Source of the DNA: Nostoc sp. KVJ3 | GTDB taxonomy: Bacteria; Cyanobacteriota; Cyanobacteriia; Cyanobacteriales; Nostocaceae | DNA: 64,000 nt | Assembly: GCF_026127265.1 (NCBI RefSeq) | Contig: NZ_WWFG01000001.1 | Location: 2,643,501 to 2,707,500 of the forward strand | Direction of reading: 5' to 3' | Part shown: piece by piece, positions 7,938 through 16,432 of the stretch | How positions within the stretch are numbered: the first letter of the stretch is position 1 | How the letters are laid out: each line of letters begins with the position of its first letter | Position numbers and translations under genes: made by a program | Notes under the pieces: generated by a model | What the model was told of the DNA's origin: nothing | What the model saw: only the letters and a program-made list of their open reading frames with translations | Databases searched by the model: none

Positions 7938-10664
7938 ATGACTAATATCATTGGAAGCAACGGTAATGATACTCTAGTGGGCAGTAATGGCATTGACACC
8001 ATTAACGGTAAATTAGGTAACGATACTATCACAGCGAAGAATGGTAACGACACCGTGACTGGTGGCGGCGGCAAGGATAAATTTGTTTACAACTTGGGTG
8101 ACGGCACTGATACGATTACTGATTTCAGTGGCATAGGTAAAGGCTCAAATCCATCAACAGCAGTGATTGCCGAAGTGGATACCATCAAATTTCAAGGTAC
8201 TGGTTTCACTGCTAAAAATCTGCTGCTTACCCAGAATGGCAATAGCCTGGAAATCACCTTTGAAGGGGTGGCTAATAACAAAGTTATCCTCAAAAACTTC
8301 AAATTAGAAAACTTGGAGAATCTAAAAGCTTCTGGAACAAGACCAGCTATTGGCAATATCTTGTTTGATGGGCAAACTAGCATTATCGACAGCTTTGATG
8401 TCTTCGATGCCAACTCTACTGATACCAGCTTGCACGTTAAGAACACGGTGACTTTCCTCAATGACCTCGACAACAACATTACGGGTTTAGACAATTCAGA
8501 TGATGTCATTAATGGTCAGGGGGGTAATGACAAAATCGATGGTAAGGGTGGCAACGACTTGCTGCGGGGTGGCGCAGGTAATGATACTCTCATTGGTGGC
8601 ACTGGCAATAACACCCTCAACGGTGGTGTTGGTGACGATCGCTTGATCGCTAATAGTTCAACAGGTAATAATCTGCTCAATGGTGGCGATGGCAATGATT
8701 ACCTCGACCTCTCTGGCTACTGGAGTTTGGACTACCCAGACGGCGACGACCTCCGCTCGTCAGGCAATAACACCCTCAACGGTGGTGCTGGTGACGATTA
8801 TTTGAATGCTAGCGGTTCAACAGGTAATAATCTGCTCAATGGTGGCGATGGTAATGATTCCCTCGACCTTTCTGGCCACTACCAAGGAAATGATTACTTT
8901 AATAAGGACTCTCGCTCGTCAGGCAATAACACCCTCAACGGTGGTGCTGGTAATGATTATTTGAATGCTAGCGGTTCAACAGGTAATAATCTGCTCAATG
9001 GTGGCGATGGCAATGATTCTCTCGACCTCTCTGGCTACTACAGCTACACTCCCTACTACGACGAAAACCAACCCCGCGATCTCTCCTCCACATACGACTC
9101 TCGCTCTATAGGCAATAACACCCTCAACGGTGGTGCTGGTAACGATTACTTGAATGCTAGCGGTTCAACAGGCAATAACATACTCAATGGTGGTACGGGG
9201 AATGATACCCTCGATGGTGGTACGGGGAATGATACTCTCAATGGTGGTACGGGAAATGACTTCCTCGACGGTAATATCGGTAATGACTTGCTGCAAGATA
9301 GTGCGGGGAATAATACCCTCAACGGTGGCGTTGGTGACGATTACTTGAATGCTAACGGTTCAACAGGCAATAATCTGCTCAATGGTGGCGATGGCAATGA
9401 TACTCTCACAGCATTAACTGAAACTGACTACAACGGTAATCTGGTGTCTGGTGATAACACCCTCAACGGTGGCGCTGGTAACGATAGCTTGAGTGCTGAC
9501 ATTTCAACAGGTGATAACCTATTAAATGGTGGCGATGGCAATGATTATCTCTCCGTTTCTAATGACTACTACGACCCCGTGCAGTCTGGTAATAATACCC
9601 TCAACGGTGGTGCTGGTAACGATATTTTGAGTACTTCATTTTCAAAAGGTGATAACCTCCTAGATGGTGGCGATGATAACGATCGTCTCTCCGTCGATCT
9701 TGCCCTTGGTAATAACACCCTGTACGGTGGCACTGGTGACGATTACTTGAGCGCTAACATTTCAACAGGCAATAATCTGCTCGATGGAGGCGATGGCAAT
9801 GATTCTCTTTTTGCCTCTAACTTCGATGGCTACAGGTTTGATAACACTACTGGCAATAACACCCTTAACGGTGGTGTTGGTGACGATTCTTTGAATGTTA
9901 ACTATTCACGAGGTGCTAATCTCCTCTCTGGAGGTGATGGCAATGATTATCTCTCCGGTTCTAGCTACAGCTACGGCTACGGAGGAACTTTTTATAATAC
10001 CACTGGCAATAACACCCTCAACGGTGGCGCTGGCAACGATTCCTTGAATGTTGACTATTCATCAGGTGCTAATCTGCTGAATGGAGATAATGGCAATGAT
10101 TATCTCTCGGCATCAGGCTACCAGTACGACGAGTCCGGTAACTACGGTGAAGAAGCAGGAGTCTATCGCCGGACATCAGGCAATAACACCCTCAACGGTG
10201 GCACTGGTGCAGATAAGTTGATTGTTGATTATTCAACAGGAAATAACTTCCTCTCTGGCGGCGATGGCAATGATACTCTCTCTGCCTCTAATGCATTAGG
10301 AAATAACACTTTTTATGGTGGTTTTGGTAATGATAGCCTCTATGGAGGAAATGGTAATGATACCTTTGCTTTCAATGATTATAAGGAAGGCGTTGATAGT
10401 CTTTATAACTTTAATGCCACTAATGACTTCATTCAGGTATCGACTGCTGGTTTTGGTGGCGGGTTATCAATAGGTTCAATCTCAGCTAGTCAGTTTATCC
10501 AAGGATCGTCTGCAACGACAAGCAATCAACGATTCATTTACGATAATTCTACAGGTGGACTGTACTTTGACCAAGATGGTAGTAAGCCTGGGTTTGCTCA
10601 GGTAAAATTTGCTCAACTATCTGGTGGAATAACGCTAACGGAAAATAATTTTGTGGTTATTTAA
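7938..10664 (+). CDS. RTX-type calcium-binding repeat protein (copy 2)
   Basis: The 908-residue protein is a tandem paralogue of the gene at 3157. Both begin with the same pattern (MTNIIGSNGNDTLVGSN), carry the non-repeat module (ITDFSGIGKG ... LLLTQNGNS ... FKLENLEN ... NILFDGQT ... VTFLNDLDN) at about 55-195, and end with the same C-terminal block (SLYNFNATNDFIQVS ... RFIYDNSTGGLYFD ... NNFVVI). The middle consists of many alternating LNGGAGNDYLNASGSTGNN and LLNGGDGNDSLDLSG units, which would form calcium-binding beta rolls. The N-terminal module is present once, against twice in copy 1, and the NIERLNIVG blocks are absent. The AGGAAGGT ribosome binding site at 7923-7930 sits 7 nt before the ATG. 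Extracellular location is inferred from the family. No exporter genes are adjacent. Confidence 0.85.
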   Translation: MTNIIGSNGNDTLVGSNGIDTINGKLGNDTITAKNGNDTVTGGGGKDKFVYNLGDGTDTITDFSGIGKGSNPSTAVIAEVDTIKFQGTGFTAKNLLLTQNGNSLEITFEGVANNKVILKNFKLENLENLKASGTRPAIGNILFDGQTSIIDSFDVFDANSTDTSLHVKNTVTFLNDLDNNITGLDNSDDVINGQGGNDKIDGKGGNDLLRGGAGNDTLIGGTGNNTLNGGVGDDRLIANSSTGNNLLNGGDGNDYLDLSGYWSLDYPDGDDLRSSGNNTLNGGAGDDYLNASGSTGNNLLNGGDGNDSLDLSGHYQGNDYFNKDSRSSGNNTLNGGAGNDYLNASGSTGNNLLNGGDGNDSLDLSGYYSYTPYYDENQPRDLSSTYDSRSIGNNTLNGGAGNDYLNASGSTGNNILNGGTGNDTLDGGTGNDTLNGGTGNDFLDGNIGNDLLQDSAGNNTLNGGVGDDYLNANGSTGNNLLNGGDGNDTLTALTETDYNGNLVSGDNTLNGGAGNDSLSADISTGDNLLNGGDGNDYLSVSNDYYDPVQSGNNTLNGGAGNDILSTSFSKGDNLLDGGDDNDRLSVDLALGNNTLYGGTGDDYLSANISTGNNLLDGGDGNDSLFASNFDGYRFDNTTGNNTLNGGVGDDSLNVNYSRGANLLSGGDGNDYLSGSSYSYGYGGTFYNTTGNNTLNGGAGNDSLNVDYSSGANLLNGDNGNDYLSASGYQYDESGNYGEEAGVYRRTSGNNTLNGGTGADKLIVDYSTGNNFLSGGDGNDTLSASNALGNNTFYGGFGNDSLYGGNGNDTFAFNDYKEGVDSLYNFNATNDFIQVSTAGFGGGLSIGSISASQFIQGSSATTSNQRFIYDNSTGGLYFDQDGSKPGFAQVKFAQLSGGITLTENNFVVI

Positions 10665-10872
10665 TGGTGATTATAGCTCTGCTATCATTCTAGATACGGT
10701 TTGCGAGGTGCTAAAAATAGCACCTCGGATTTTATTGAGCAGTTAGGTTATATCTGCGATCGCAATCTTAAATCTTTGAGAGGTGACGCGATCGCACGTG
10801 ATAAATTAATGTGAACAGTACGATGTATTAGGATGGGCTACGTCTACGCACTTCCTAAATTTATCCTCTTGA
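10665..10872. other. Spacer after the second RTX gene
   Basis: It contains the hairpin listed at 10704-10727 and two GCGATCGC-type sites near 10757 and 10788. No gene is seen. Confidence 0.5.
10704..10727 (+). terminator. Rho-independent-like hairpin after the second RTX gene
   Basis: CGAGGTGCTA and TAGCACCTCG form a perfect 10-bp stem around an AAAA loop, 40 bp past the stop codon at 10664, followed by GATTTTATT. The downstream U-run is weak (TTTT), so termination is likely but not certain. Confidence 0.7.
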
Positions 10873-10990
10873 GTGCCTAACAAGGGATATGAGGTTGAAT
10901 TTGTCACATTGGATGGTGAAACTGTGGCAATTGTTTCACTCTACAGCATACAAGTACGTCCCATTGGTAGAAGAGAAATTGCGCGATCGA
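10873..10990 (+). pseudogene. DUF4926 gene fragment (3' end)
   Basis: From about 10882 the sequence reads GYEVEFVTLDGETVAIVS... RREIAR, nearly identical at the DNA level to the last two thirds of the intact DUF4926 gene at 36644-36868 (differences at only a few of about 108 bases). The first 30-odd codons are missing, and the 3' end runs into an unrelated strong hairpin at 10992-11030 instead of the normal stop. The open frame from a GTG at 10873 to 11082 is therefore a fusion of a gene fragment with repeat DNA and probably not a functional gene. Confidence 0.7.
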
Positions 10991-11030
10991 GAGGGGGAAG
11001 GAGGCGAGCGACGCTCGCCTCCTTCCCTCT
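10991..11030. repeat. Strong inverted repeat at the end of the DUF4926 fragment
   Basis: GGGAAGGAGGCGAGCG at 10995-11010 and its exact complement at 11012-11027 leave only one base between the arms, and pairing extends about three positions further out. The purine-rich arm/pyrimidine-rich arm design resembles other spacer repeats in the window. It could also act as a bidirectional transcription stop. Confidence 0.7.
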
Positions 11031-11195
11031 CTATTTGATTATCATTATCTTTAACGTCTTTGACCACTTAAATAGGATATGAAAAGGTATTGTAACGAGA
11101 GAATAATTTTGTCAAAAGTGGGCTTAATTCTTAGGTAAATTCAATTATAAAACGAGGTAATGAAAAGTTTGCTTTACCACCATGCCCAAGGATAT

Positions 11196-12041
11196 TTATT
11201 GAGATTTTTCACCAATAGCCATGATGTGAGCGCTTACACCTAGTGTAGAAGGTTCAGTCTCTAGCCAGCGAATAGCTTGCAGGAGTCTTTGGCGGCGATT
11301 TGGTTCATTCCAATGTTCCTCAAAATTTTGTAGTAATTTCCCTGGCCCTTCTATGGCTAAGAGCTTTTGACAAGATAACCCTGTTTCTTCTACCTCCGCT
11401 TTTAGTTCATCAGGATGATGAAAGAATGCTGTCGTAAAGTAAGCAGGATGGTTGTTTGGATTACGATGTTGCCCTTCAAGCAAGTCCCGGTGAGCAATTT
11501 CCAAAAACTCCGGCTCGTCTAGCCACCCCCGAAATAAACCGTCTAAGAGGGAAGCAAAGCGAGAACAAGCAACGGCAAAAATAAGACCTCCGCTCTTTAA
11601 GACCCGATCAGCCTCGCGTAATGCTGCCAAGCGATCGCTACGTTCAATTAAGTGATACAGTGGCCCAAATAAGAGAACAGCATCAACACTATTATTTGCT
11701 TGATTTAACTGACGGGCATCTCCTACTTCTGCACTCATAAGTGGATAATCAGGTTGAGCCTGAGAAGCAGAGCGGGCTTGCTCTACATGTAAGGGAACGG
11801 CATCAATAAGATGAACTTGATACCCTAGCTGGGCAAGCCAACAAGCATAGATCCCTGAACCACCGCCAACATCGAAAATCACTGCGGGGGGAGGAGGTAA
11901 GTAGCGGCTAAGAAGCTCTTGAGTCCGAACAAGTTCAATGGGATTTGTGCGCTTTGACAAGCGTTCGACTTCCAAGCCACGCTCATAATAACCTAGTACT
12001 TCATCTAAAAGCAGGTTTTGCAAATTAGACTTATCTGACAT
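11196..12041 (-). CDS. Class I SAM-dependent methyltransferase
   Basis: The 281-residue protein has the Rossmann-type SAM-binding motif I, VIFDVGGGSGIYACWLAQLG, at about 53-72, an acidic residue at the end of strand 2 (VHLIDAVP), motif II-like DARQL at about 108, and a strand 4 motif DAVLLFGPLYHL followed by ALREADRVLKSGGLI, which is typical of the Methyltransf_11/25 families. The C-terminal third (HHPDELKAEVEETGL) is also typical. The substrate cannot be deduced. It stands alone, divergent from the CmcJ-like gene at 12439. Confidence 0.85.
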   Translation of the reverse strand: MSDKSNLQNLLLDEVLGYYERGLEVERLSKRTNPIELVRTQELLSRYLPPPPAVIFDVGGGSGIYACWLAQLGYQVHLIDAVPLHVEQARSASQAQPDYPLMSAEVGDARQLNQANNSVDAVLLFGPLYHLIERSDRLAALREADRVLKSGGLIFAVACSRFASLLDGLFRGWLDEPEFLEIAHRDLLEGQHRNPNNHPAYFTTAFFHHPDELKAEVEETGLSCQKLLAIEGPGKLLQNFEEHWNEPNRRQRLLQAIRWLETEPSTLGVSAHIMAIGEKSQ

Positions 12042-12438
12042 AAAGTTCCCTCTTTTTAGGATTTAATTTAATCTTTATGGGATTTCGTGCGTTGCTGAAT
12101 TCAGGTATAAAAATGATCATGTGTGATTTCAAAGCCCTTGTAGAGAGCCAAAAGTGGGAAGTACAGTTCAGTATAATTTCGCGTCTATACAACAATATTC
12201 ATACATCTAATCAGCAACGCCGGATTTCAAGACTCAACTGAAAATTATTAGATAATCTAACAATTAGATATACATCTTTCAGAAAGACTGTATGATATAT
12301 AAACTACGCTAAATCGACCAACAAACTGTAATATATCATCTATCTAGTATAGATAATGCTCAAAAATAGGGTGTGGAAGGGAATAATCATTAACTCTTGA
12401 GTATTAACAATTAACTAAAATCGAAAATGGGATGACCT
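12042..12438. other. Divergent intergenic region with a MITE-like element
   Basis: Besides the element at 12089-12220 there is A+T-rich sequence that must hold the promoter of the gene at 12439 and that of the methyltransferase. No clear regulator site is recognised. Confidence 0.5.
12089..12220. repeat. MITE-like element C, copy 1
   Basis: The left end GCGTTGCTGAATTCAGGTAT and the right end, read in reverse complement, GCGTTGCTGATTAGATGTAT form imperfect terminal inverted repeats. A second copy with the same ends sits inside element A at 26641-26748. No coding capacity. Confidence 0.7.
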
Positions 12439-13308
12439 ATGAGCTTAAATAATCAAGTTGTAGACAGACCGATTTCCGAACAACTGCCATACGTAGAGGC
12501 TAATCTCAGTTACCTAACCCCGATGGCAGATAAACCTGTCAACTATACTTATGAACCCCCAGCAGGGATTCCCCGCACCAATGGTAGTTATCAAAGGCAC
12601 AGACTGCCAATTTATAATGCTCGTTCAATTTCAGACAACATCTTGTTAGATAGAGAAGGATTCGCCTTTACTGAACATTACAGCAGCGTTCGCGACTTTT
12701 ACGACGAAGACGAAATACGTCGTGTCTACTACCCTGAAGCCGAGCAATTATTAAAAGAGGTGACAAGCGGAACTAAGGTAGTGATATTCGATCATACCCT
12801 TCGTAACGCTGGTCAGTCAAAGCCAGGTGAGAATAATATTAAAGAACCTGCCAAGCGTGTACACAACGACTTCACCGCCAAATCAGGCTATACTCGCACC
12901 CGTTTGGAATTAGCAGCACGGGGCATAGATAACGATGAAATCGATACACTCTTGCAACAAAGATTTGCTATCATCAACCTTTGGCGAGCGATCGCTCAAC
13001 CAATCCAAGAGTCACCATTAGCAGTTTGTGATGCCCAAAGTATACAATCAACAGACCTTGTAGCTGGCGATCTTGTATACCGCGATCGCGTTGGTGAAAC
13101 CTACGCAGTTACATATAATCCCAAACATAAATGGTTTTACTTTCCGCAAATGCAAAGGGACGAGGCACTATTTATCAAGTGTTTTGACTCCACAGAAAAC
13201 GGACACGCACGTTTTGCAGCCCATACAGCCTTTGAAGACCCCACCAGTCCAGCAGACGCGCCTCCACGAGAAAGCATCGAACTACGGACAATCGTTTTTT
13301 ACTCTTAG
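12439..13308 (+). CDS. CmcJ/AsaB-like oxygenase family protein
   Basis: The 289-residue protein has the layout of the CmcJ/NvfI/AsaB family (hydroxylases and desaturases found in fungal and bacterial secondary metabolism). Marker segments are EAEQLLKEVTSGTKVVIFDH (about 100-119), the metal-type motif RVHNDFT (about 140-146), WRAIAQPIQESPLAVCDA (about 182-199), RDEALFIKCFDS (about 248-259) and HTAFEDP, close to the C-terminus, which ends in IELRTIVFYS. His and Asp of HND and the later His of AAHTAFEDP are candidate Fe ligands; this is family inference. The substrate is unknown and no biosynthetic cluster surrounds it. The stop codon TAG lies within the first bases of a repeat element that starts at 13305. 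Confidence 0.75.
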   Translation: MSLNNQVVDRPISEQLPYVEANLSYLTPMADKPVNYTYEPPAGIPRTNGSYQRHRLPIYNARSISDNILLDREGFAFTEHYSSVRDFYDEDEIRRVYYPEAEQLLKEVTSGTKVVIFDHTLRNAGQSKPGENNIKEPAKRVHNDFTAKSGYTRTRLELAARGIDNDEIDTLLQQRFAIINLWRAIAQPIQESPLAVCDAQSIQSTDLVAGDLVYRDRVGETYAVTYNPKHKWFYFPQMQRDEALFIKCFDSTENGHARFAAHTAFEDPTSPADAPPRESIELRTIVFYS

Positions 13309-13474
13309 GACTTACGCAAGAACTCTCTGAAACTCTTATTTCTCCGTGTCGCGCCAGTTGCTACAAGTCGGGGAACCGCAAGGGCGCACTGGGCACTGGC
13401 TTCTCTGCGTCCTCTGCGGTATGCCTCCGGCACGCTACGGGAACGATATTACGTTACCTGTGTGTAAGTCCTAA
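13305..13474. repeat. Repeat element D (TTAGGACTTACGCA ends)
   Basis: TTAGGACTTACGCAAG at the left and GTGTGTAAGTCCTAA at the right form terminal inverted repeats. The interior includes the CCAGTTGCTACAAGTCGGGG repeat and short segments such as TCCTCTGCGG. The left end overlaps the stop codon of the CmcJ-like gene. A related pair of ends, with other cargo, lies at 33198-33280. Confidence 0.65.
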
Positions 13475-13950
13475 CTCTGCATAGGTGCAAGATATTATAC
13501 CAATTCGTAATTGACCACGCTGTAGGGGCACGGCATCCACAATCTTTTCGTACATATAATAGTTTTACTGGTGTCGTGCCCCTACGACCGATGTGGTTCA
13601 AATACATCAAAACTGCTGTAAATATGAGTTATGGAGGACGCTTGTAGAGACATAACAGTGCTATGTCTCTACATTCTTTTTCAGCCCTATGTATAATATA
13701 TAGAGATAGTATTTGATTTCTGAAAAGATATGTAGTAACGCACCATCATCAAGGATTTAGTGCGTTATGAACTGCGTTCTAACACAACGCCAGTTGCTAC
13801 AACGGAGGGAACCTCCGCAACACACTGGCTCCCCTACAATACCTAAATTTTGTTCAAAAATCAAATATGATTCCTATAGATACTTGAGGTGGAACTACCG
13901 CCTCTATTGATTATTGGTAAGTCCCTTGTAGCAAACTTACTCCCCAAAGG
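13475..13950. other. Repeat-rich spacer
   Basis: It contains a TACCAATTCGTAATTGACC/GTAGGGGCACGGC palindromic block (about 13500-13590), a GTAGAGACATAAC palindrome (about 13643-13675) and the element A copy at 13698-13879. No gene is seen. Confidence 0.55.
13698..13879. repeat. MITE-like element A, copy 2
   Basis: The right end (TTCAAAAATCAAATATGATTCCTATAG) and left end (ATATAGAGATAGTATTTGAT) match the element A ends at 2614-2765. The interior has an extra CCAGTTGCTACAACGGAGG / CACTGGCTCCCC segment not present in copy 1. Confidence 0.65.
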
Positions 13951-15039
13951 TTAAGCCTTATTTCTAATAGCATCTGGTGTAATCGCCGCATACTGCTGGT
14001 TAGTTAGAGTTGCTGCTTTAACATCGACTTGTTTTGGTACAACTTTCAGTGCATAGAGAAGATCCGCAACCTTCTGTTGAGCGCTAATCACTTCCTCAGT
14101 AATTGGTCTCATATCATATTTTCTTCTCATTAGTGTCAACTCCATAGTATCCACATCAGTCTTGACCTTCGGTGCAAGGATTTCGGCAGCAGCCCGCCTG
14201 TTTTTGTTGGCCCACTGCCCAACTTGGTAGTATTCTTCCAAAATTACTTTCAATAGTTCAGCATTGTTAGTTGCAAAATCTCGTGAAGCTAGGTAATAAC
14301 CTCCTGGTGTTTTAATTCCTTGCGCGTCTCGCAAGACTCGGATACTCCCTTCTTTTTGAAGCTTGATCAGATAAGGATCGCTTTCTACAAAGGCATCAAC
14401 CGTCTTGTTCAAAAATGCTGCTCGTCCATCTGCAACGGGCAGATTTACTGATTCAACCTCACTGATTTTCAGCCCTGCCTCTTCTAATGCTTTCACCACA
14501 AAAAAGGTCTGAGCCGTCCCTCTAGAATAAGCAACTTTTTTACCTTTAAGACCTGCCAAGGTTTGGATTGGAGAATCCTTTGGCACAATAATCGCTGAAC
14601 CTTCTCCAGTGCCTGGTGGAGTGTTAACTACATAAATCAGATTAGTGCCAGCTGCCTGAGCAAAAATTGGTGGCGTTTCACCCGCAGGCCCCAAGTCGAT
14701 GCTACCCACATTTAACGCTTCCAAAAGCGGTGGCCCAGACACAAATTGAGACCAAGTAACACCTATTCCTTGAGGAGCCAAGCGTTTTTCGATCGCACCT
14801 TTTTCGTGGGTCAGATCCCCGGAAACTTGGTAGCCAAGTCGAATGAGCTTGGTACTGCTTTTATTGCTACTAGTGGCATTAGTACTCAAGGTTGGGCTGC
14901 TGTTATTTGCATTGCTATTGCTTGTATTACTATTATTTGTTCCACAGCTGGCTAAGGTAGTAAAAGACACTAACCCATAGAAAGCGTAAAGTAAATTACG
15001 TCTGGATATTGAGTACTTTCCAATTTGCTGTCTGACCAT
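13951..15039 (-). CDS. Aliphatic-sulfonate/nitrate-type ABC transporter substrate-binding lipoprotein
   Basis: The 362-residue protein starts with basic residues including a twin Arg (SISRRNLLYAFYG), then a hydrophobic segment ending in the lipobox LASC at about 29-32, and a Ser/Asn-rich linker. This indicates a lipid-anchored periplasmic protein, perhaps Tat-exported. The mature part is SsuA-like: IRLGYQVSGDL, LLEALNVGSIDLGPAGETPP, LKGKKVAYSRGTAQ, VNLPVADGRAAF and DAFVESDPYL. SsuA-type proteins bind alkanesulfonates or related anions and hand them to an SsuBC permease/ATPase. No permease or ATPase gene is adjacent, so partners must be encoded elsewhere. The ligand is not proven by sequence. 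Confidence 0.85.
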   Translation of the reverse strand: MVRQQIGKYSISRRNLLYAFYGLVSFTTLASCGTNNSNTSNSNANNSSPTLSTNATSSNKSSTKLIRLGYQVSGDLTHEKGAIEKRLAPQGIGVTWSQFVSGPPLLEALNVGSIDLGPAGETPPIFAQAAGTNLIYVVNTPPGTGEGSAIIVPKDSPIQTLAGLKGKKVAYSRGTAQTFFVVKALEEAGLKISEVESVNLPVADGRAAFLNKTVDAFVESDPYLIKLQKEGSIRVLRDAQGIKTPGGYYLASRDFATNNAELLKVILEEYYQVGQWANKNRRAAAEILAPKVKTDVDTMELTLMRRKYDMRPITEEVISAQQKVADLLYALKVVPKQVDVKAATLTNQQYAAITPDAIRNKA

Positions 15040-15822
15040 AGCTATTTACCTAATTTTAATGCTGATACGAATTGCACGAAGATAAGGGACTTCCAAGTAA
15101 AAAATATCCCATCGCTTTTATTGCAAGGGAGCAGGGCGCTCTTAGCTGGAGTAGGGGAAATCGGATAATTTATTTTTTGGAGTTCCCTAATCCAGAAGTA
15201 AAAGAGCATAAAATTCCCCAAAAGCTTGCGCTATAAAGTTTTTAAGCTCCTGTCTCACGCCAACAAGTAACTAAACTTCGTGTTGCAGTAAATGTCATAA
15301 GAATTTTCCTTACCTATGCCTACTTAAATAATTAGCATATACTACTAATACTCTATCAAGTTACAGTAGTATGTGTTGATTATACTGATTGTATGAAGAG
15401 TTAATCAAGTGCAGGGCAATAAATTTACATATTTAGGACTAGTAGTCTGTCAAGCTAACTTTGAAGGGTAAAAGAACGAACCGCAGAGGCACAGAGAAGC
15501 CAGTGCGTTGGGCGGGTTCCCCGACTTGAAGCAACTGGCTCGACACAGAGAAAAAGAGAGAAAGATTCTAAAACCGCCATATTACAAACTTGACTCTATG
15601 CCTTTTTAGGAGTTAAAAAGTTATGCAAAATATATGTCATTGCTTCGCTCCGCTCGCAATGATGGGTTTTGGATCATTTATTTTTTGGGACACTCTAAGA
15701 AGTTTTTGGAGTAATAGTTTTGGCGATAACTGGGAAATTCATGGGGCGATCGCTCCTAGAGAGGTCTGTTGTCTCCATAATCCATAATAGAAATACAGGG
15801 CGTGTGATAATTAGAGGTTTTT
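15040..15822. other. Long spacer with dispersed repeats
   Basis: It holds one ACTAGTAGTCTGTCAAGC end (about 15438), a CCAGTGCGTTG...GAAGCAACTGG repeat (about 15505-15545) flanked by 'AACCGCAGAGGCACAGAG' sequence, and a short GTCATTGCTTCGCTCCGCTCGCAATGA palindrome (about 15637-15663). The last ~100 bp should hold the promoter of the Uma2 gene. No gene is seen. Confidence 0.5.
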
Positions 15823-16365
15823 ATGTCCCTAACGCTTGAAGATTTGGAAAAAATGCAGCAACAGTATCCTGACTTTCGTATGGAACTAGTTAAGGGTAAT
15901 ATTATTGTTATGAGTCCATCAGGATACGAATCAGATGAAGTTGCAGCCGCGATGATTGCCGAGTTACATAACTGGGTTAAACCGCGCAAACTGGGACGAA
16001 CAGCAGCTTCTAGCGCTGGTTTCAGATTGCCAAATTCAGATTTACGCGCACCGGATGCTTCATTTGTTCTAGCCGAACGCTTGCGTCGCAGTCCCAAGTC
16101 TTTTGCTCAATTGGCTCCCGATTTAACTGTAGAAGTGAAGTCCCCTAGCGATAATTTGGAGGATTTGAGAGCCAAAATTCAAGAATTTCTGAGTTTGGGA
16201 ACTAAAGTAGGAATTTTGCTCAATCCAGATGAGCGGATTGTTGAAGTTTACAACGTTGGACAAGAAGCAATAATACTTCGTGATGGCGATATTTTAACAG
16301 TTCCCGATTTGCTCCCAGGATGGGAAGTACCAATTGCAGATTTGTGGCCTCTAGAGTTTGACTAG
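15823..16365 (+). CDS. Uma2 (DUF820) family endonuclease-like protein
   Basis: The 180-residue protein matches the Uma2 family, which is greatly expanded in cyanobacteria and has a PD-(D/E)XK nuclease fold. Visible elements are the N-terminal LTLEDLEKMQQQYPDFRMELVKG, LRAPDASFVLAERL (the D of the core; about residues 70-83), and LTVEVKSPSDNLEDL (E-x-K of the core; about 100-114), then LLNPDERIVEVY and the closing LPGWEVPIADLWPLEFD. It may be linked to transposition or defence, but no member's role is certain. It is complete, in contrast to the Uma2 remnant at 50268. It is flanked by repeat-rich DNA. Confidence 0.85.
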   Translation: MSLTLEDLEKMQQQYPDFRMELVKGNIIVMSPSGYESDEVAAAMIAELHNWVKPRKLGRTAASSAGFRLPNSDLRAPDASFVLAERLRRSPKSFAQLAPDLTVEVKSPSDNLEDLRAKIQEFLSLGTKVGILLNPDERIVEVYNVGQEAIILRDGDILTVPDLLPGWEVPIADLWPLEFD

Positions 16366-16432
16366 GATAGTGGTAAAAGAGAGTAATTCCTAATTATCGG
16401 AAGTAGGATTTTAGAGATTTCATAAGGGTAGT

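Noticed and set aside
3880..10300. Short periodic DNA repeats in the RTX genes as possible CRISPR or satellite
   Set aside because: They are coding repeats of glycine/aspartate nonapeptides within long intact frames.
15756..16097. Minus-strand 113-codon frame over the Uma2 gene
   Set aside because: It is the antisense shadow of the Uma2 coding sequence and shows no family features.
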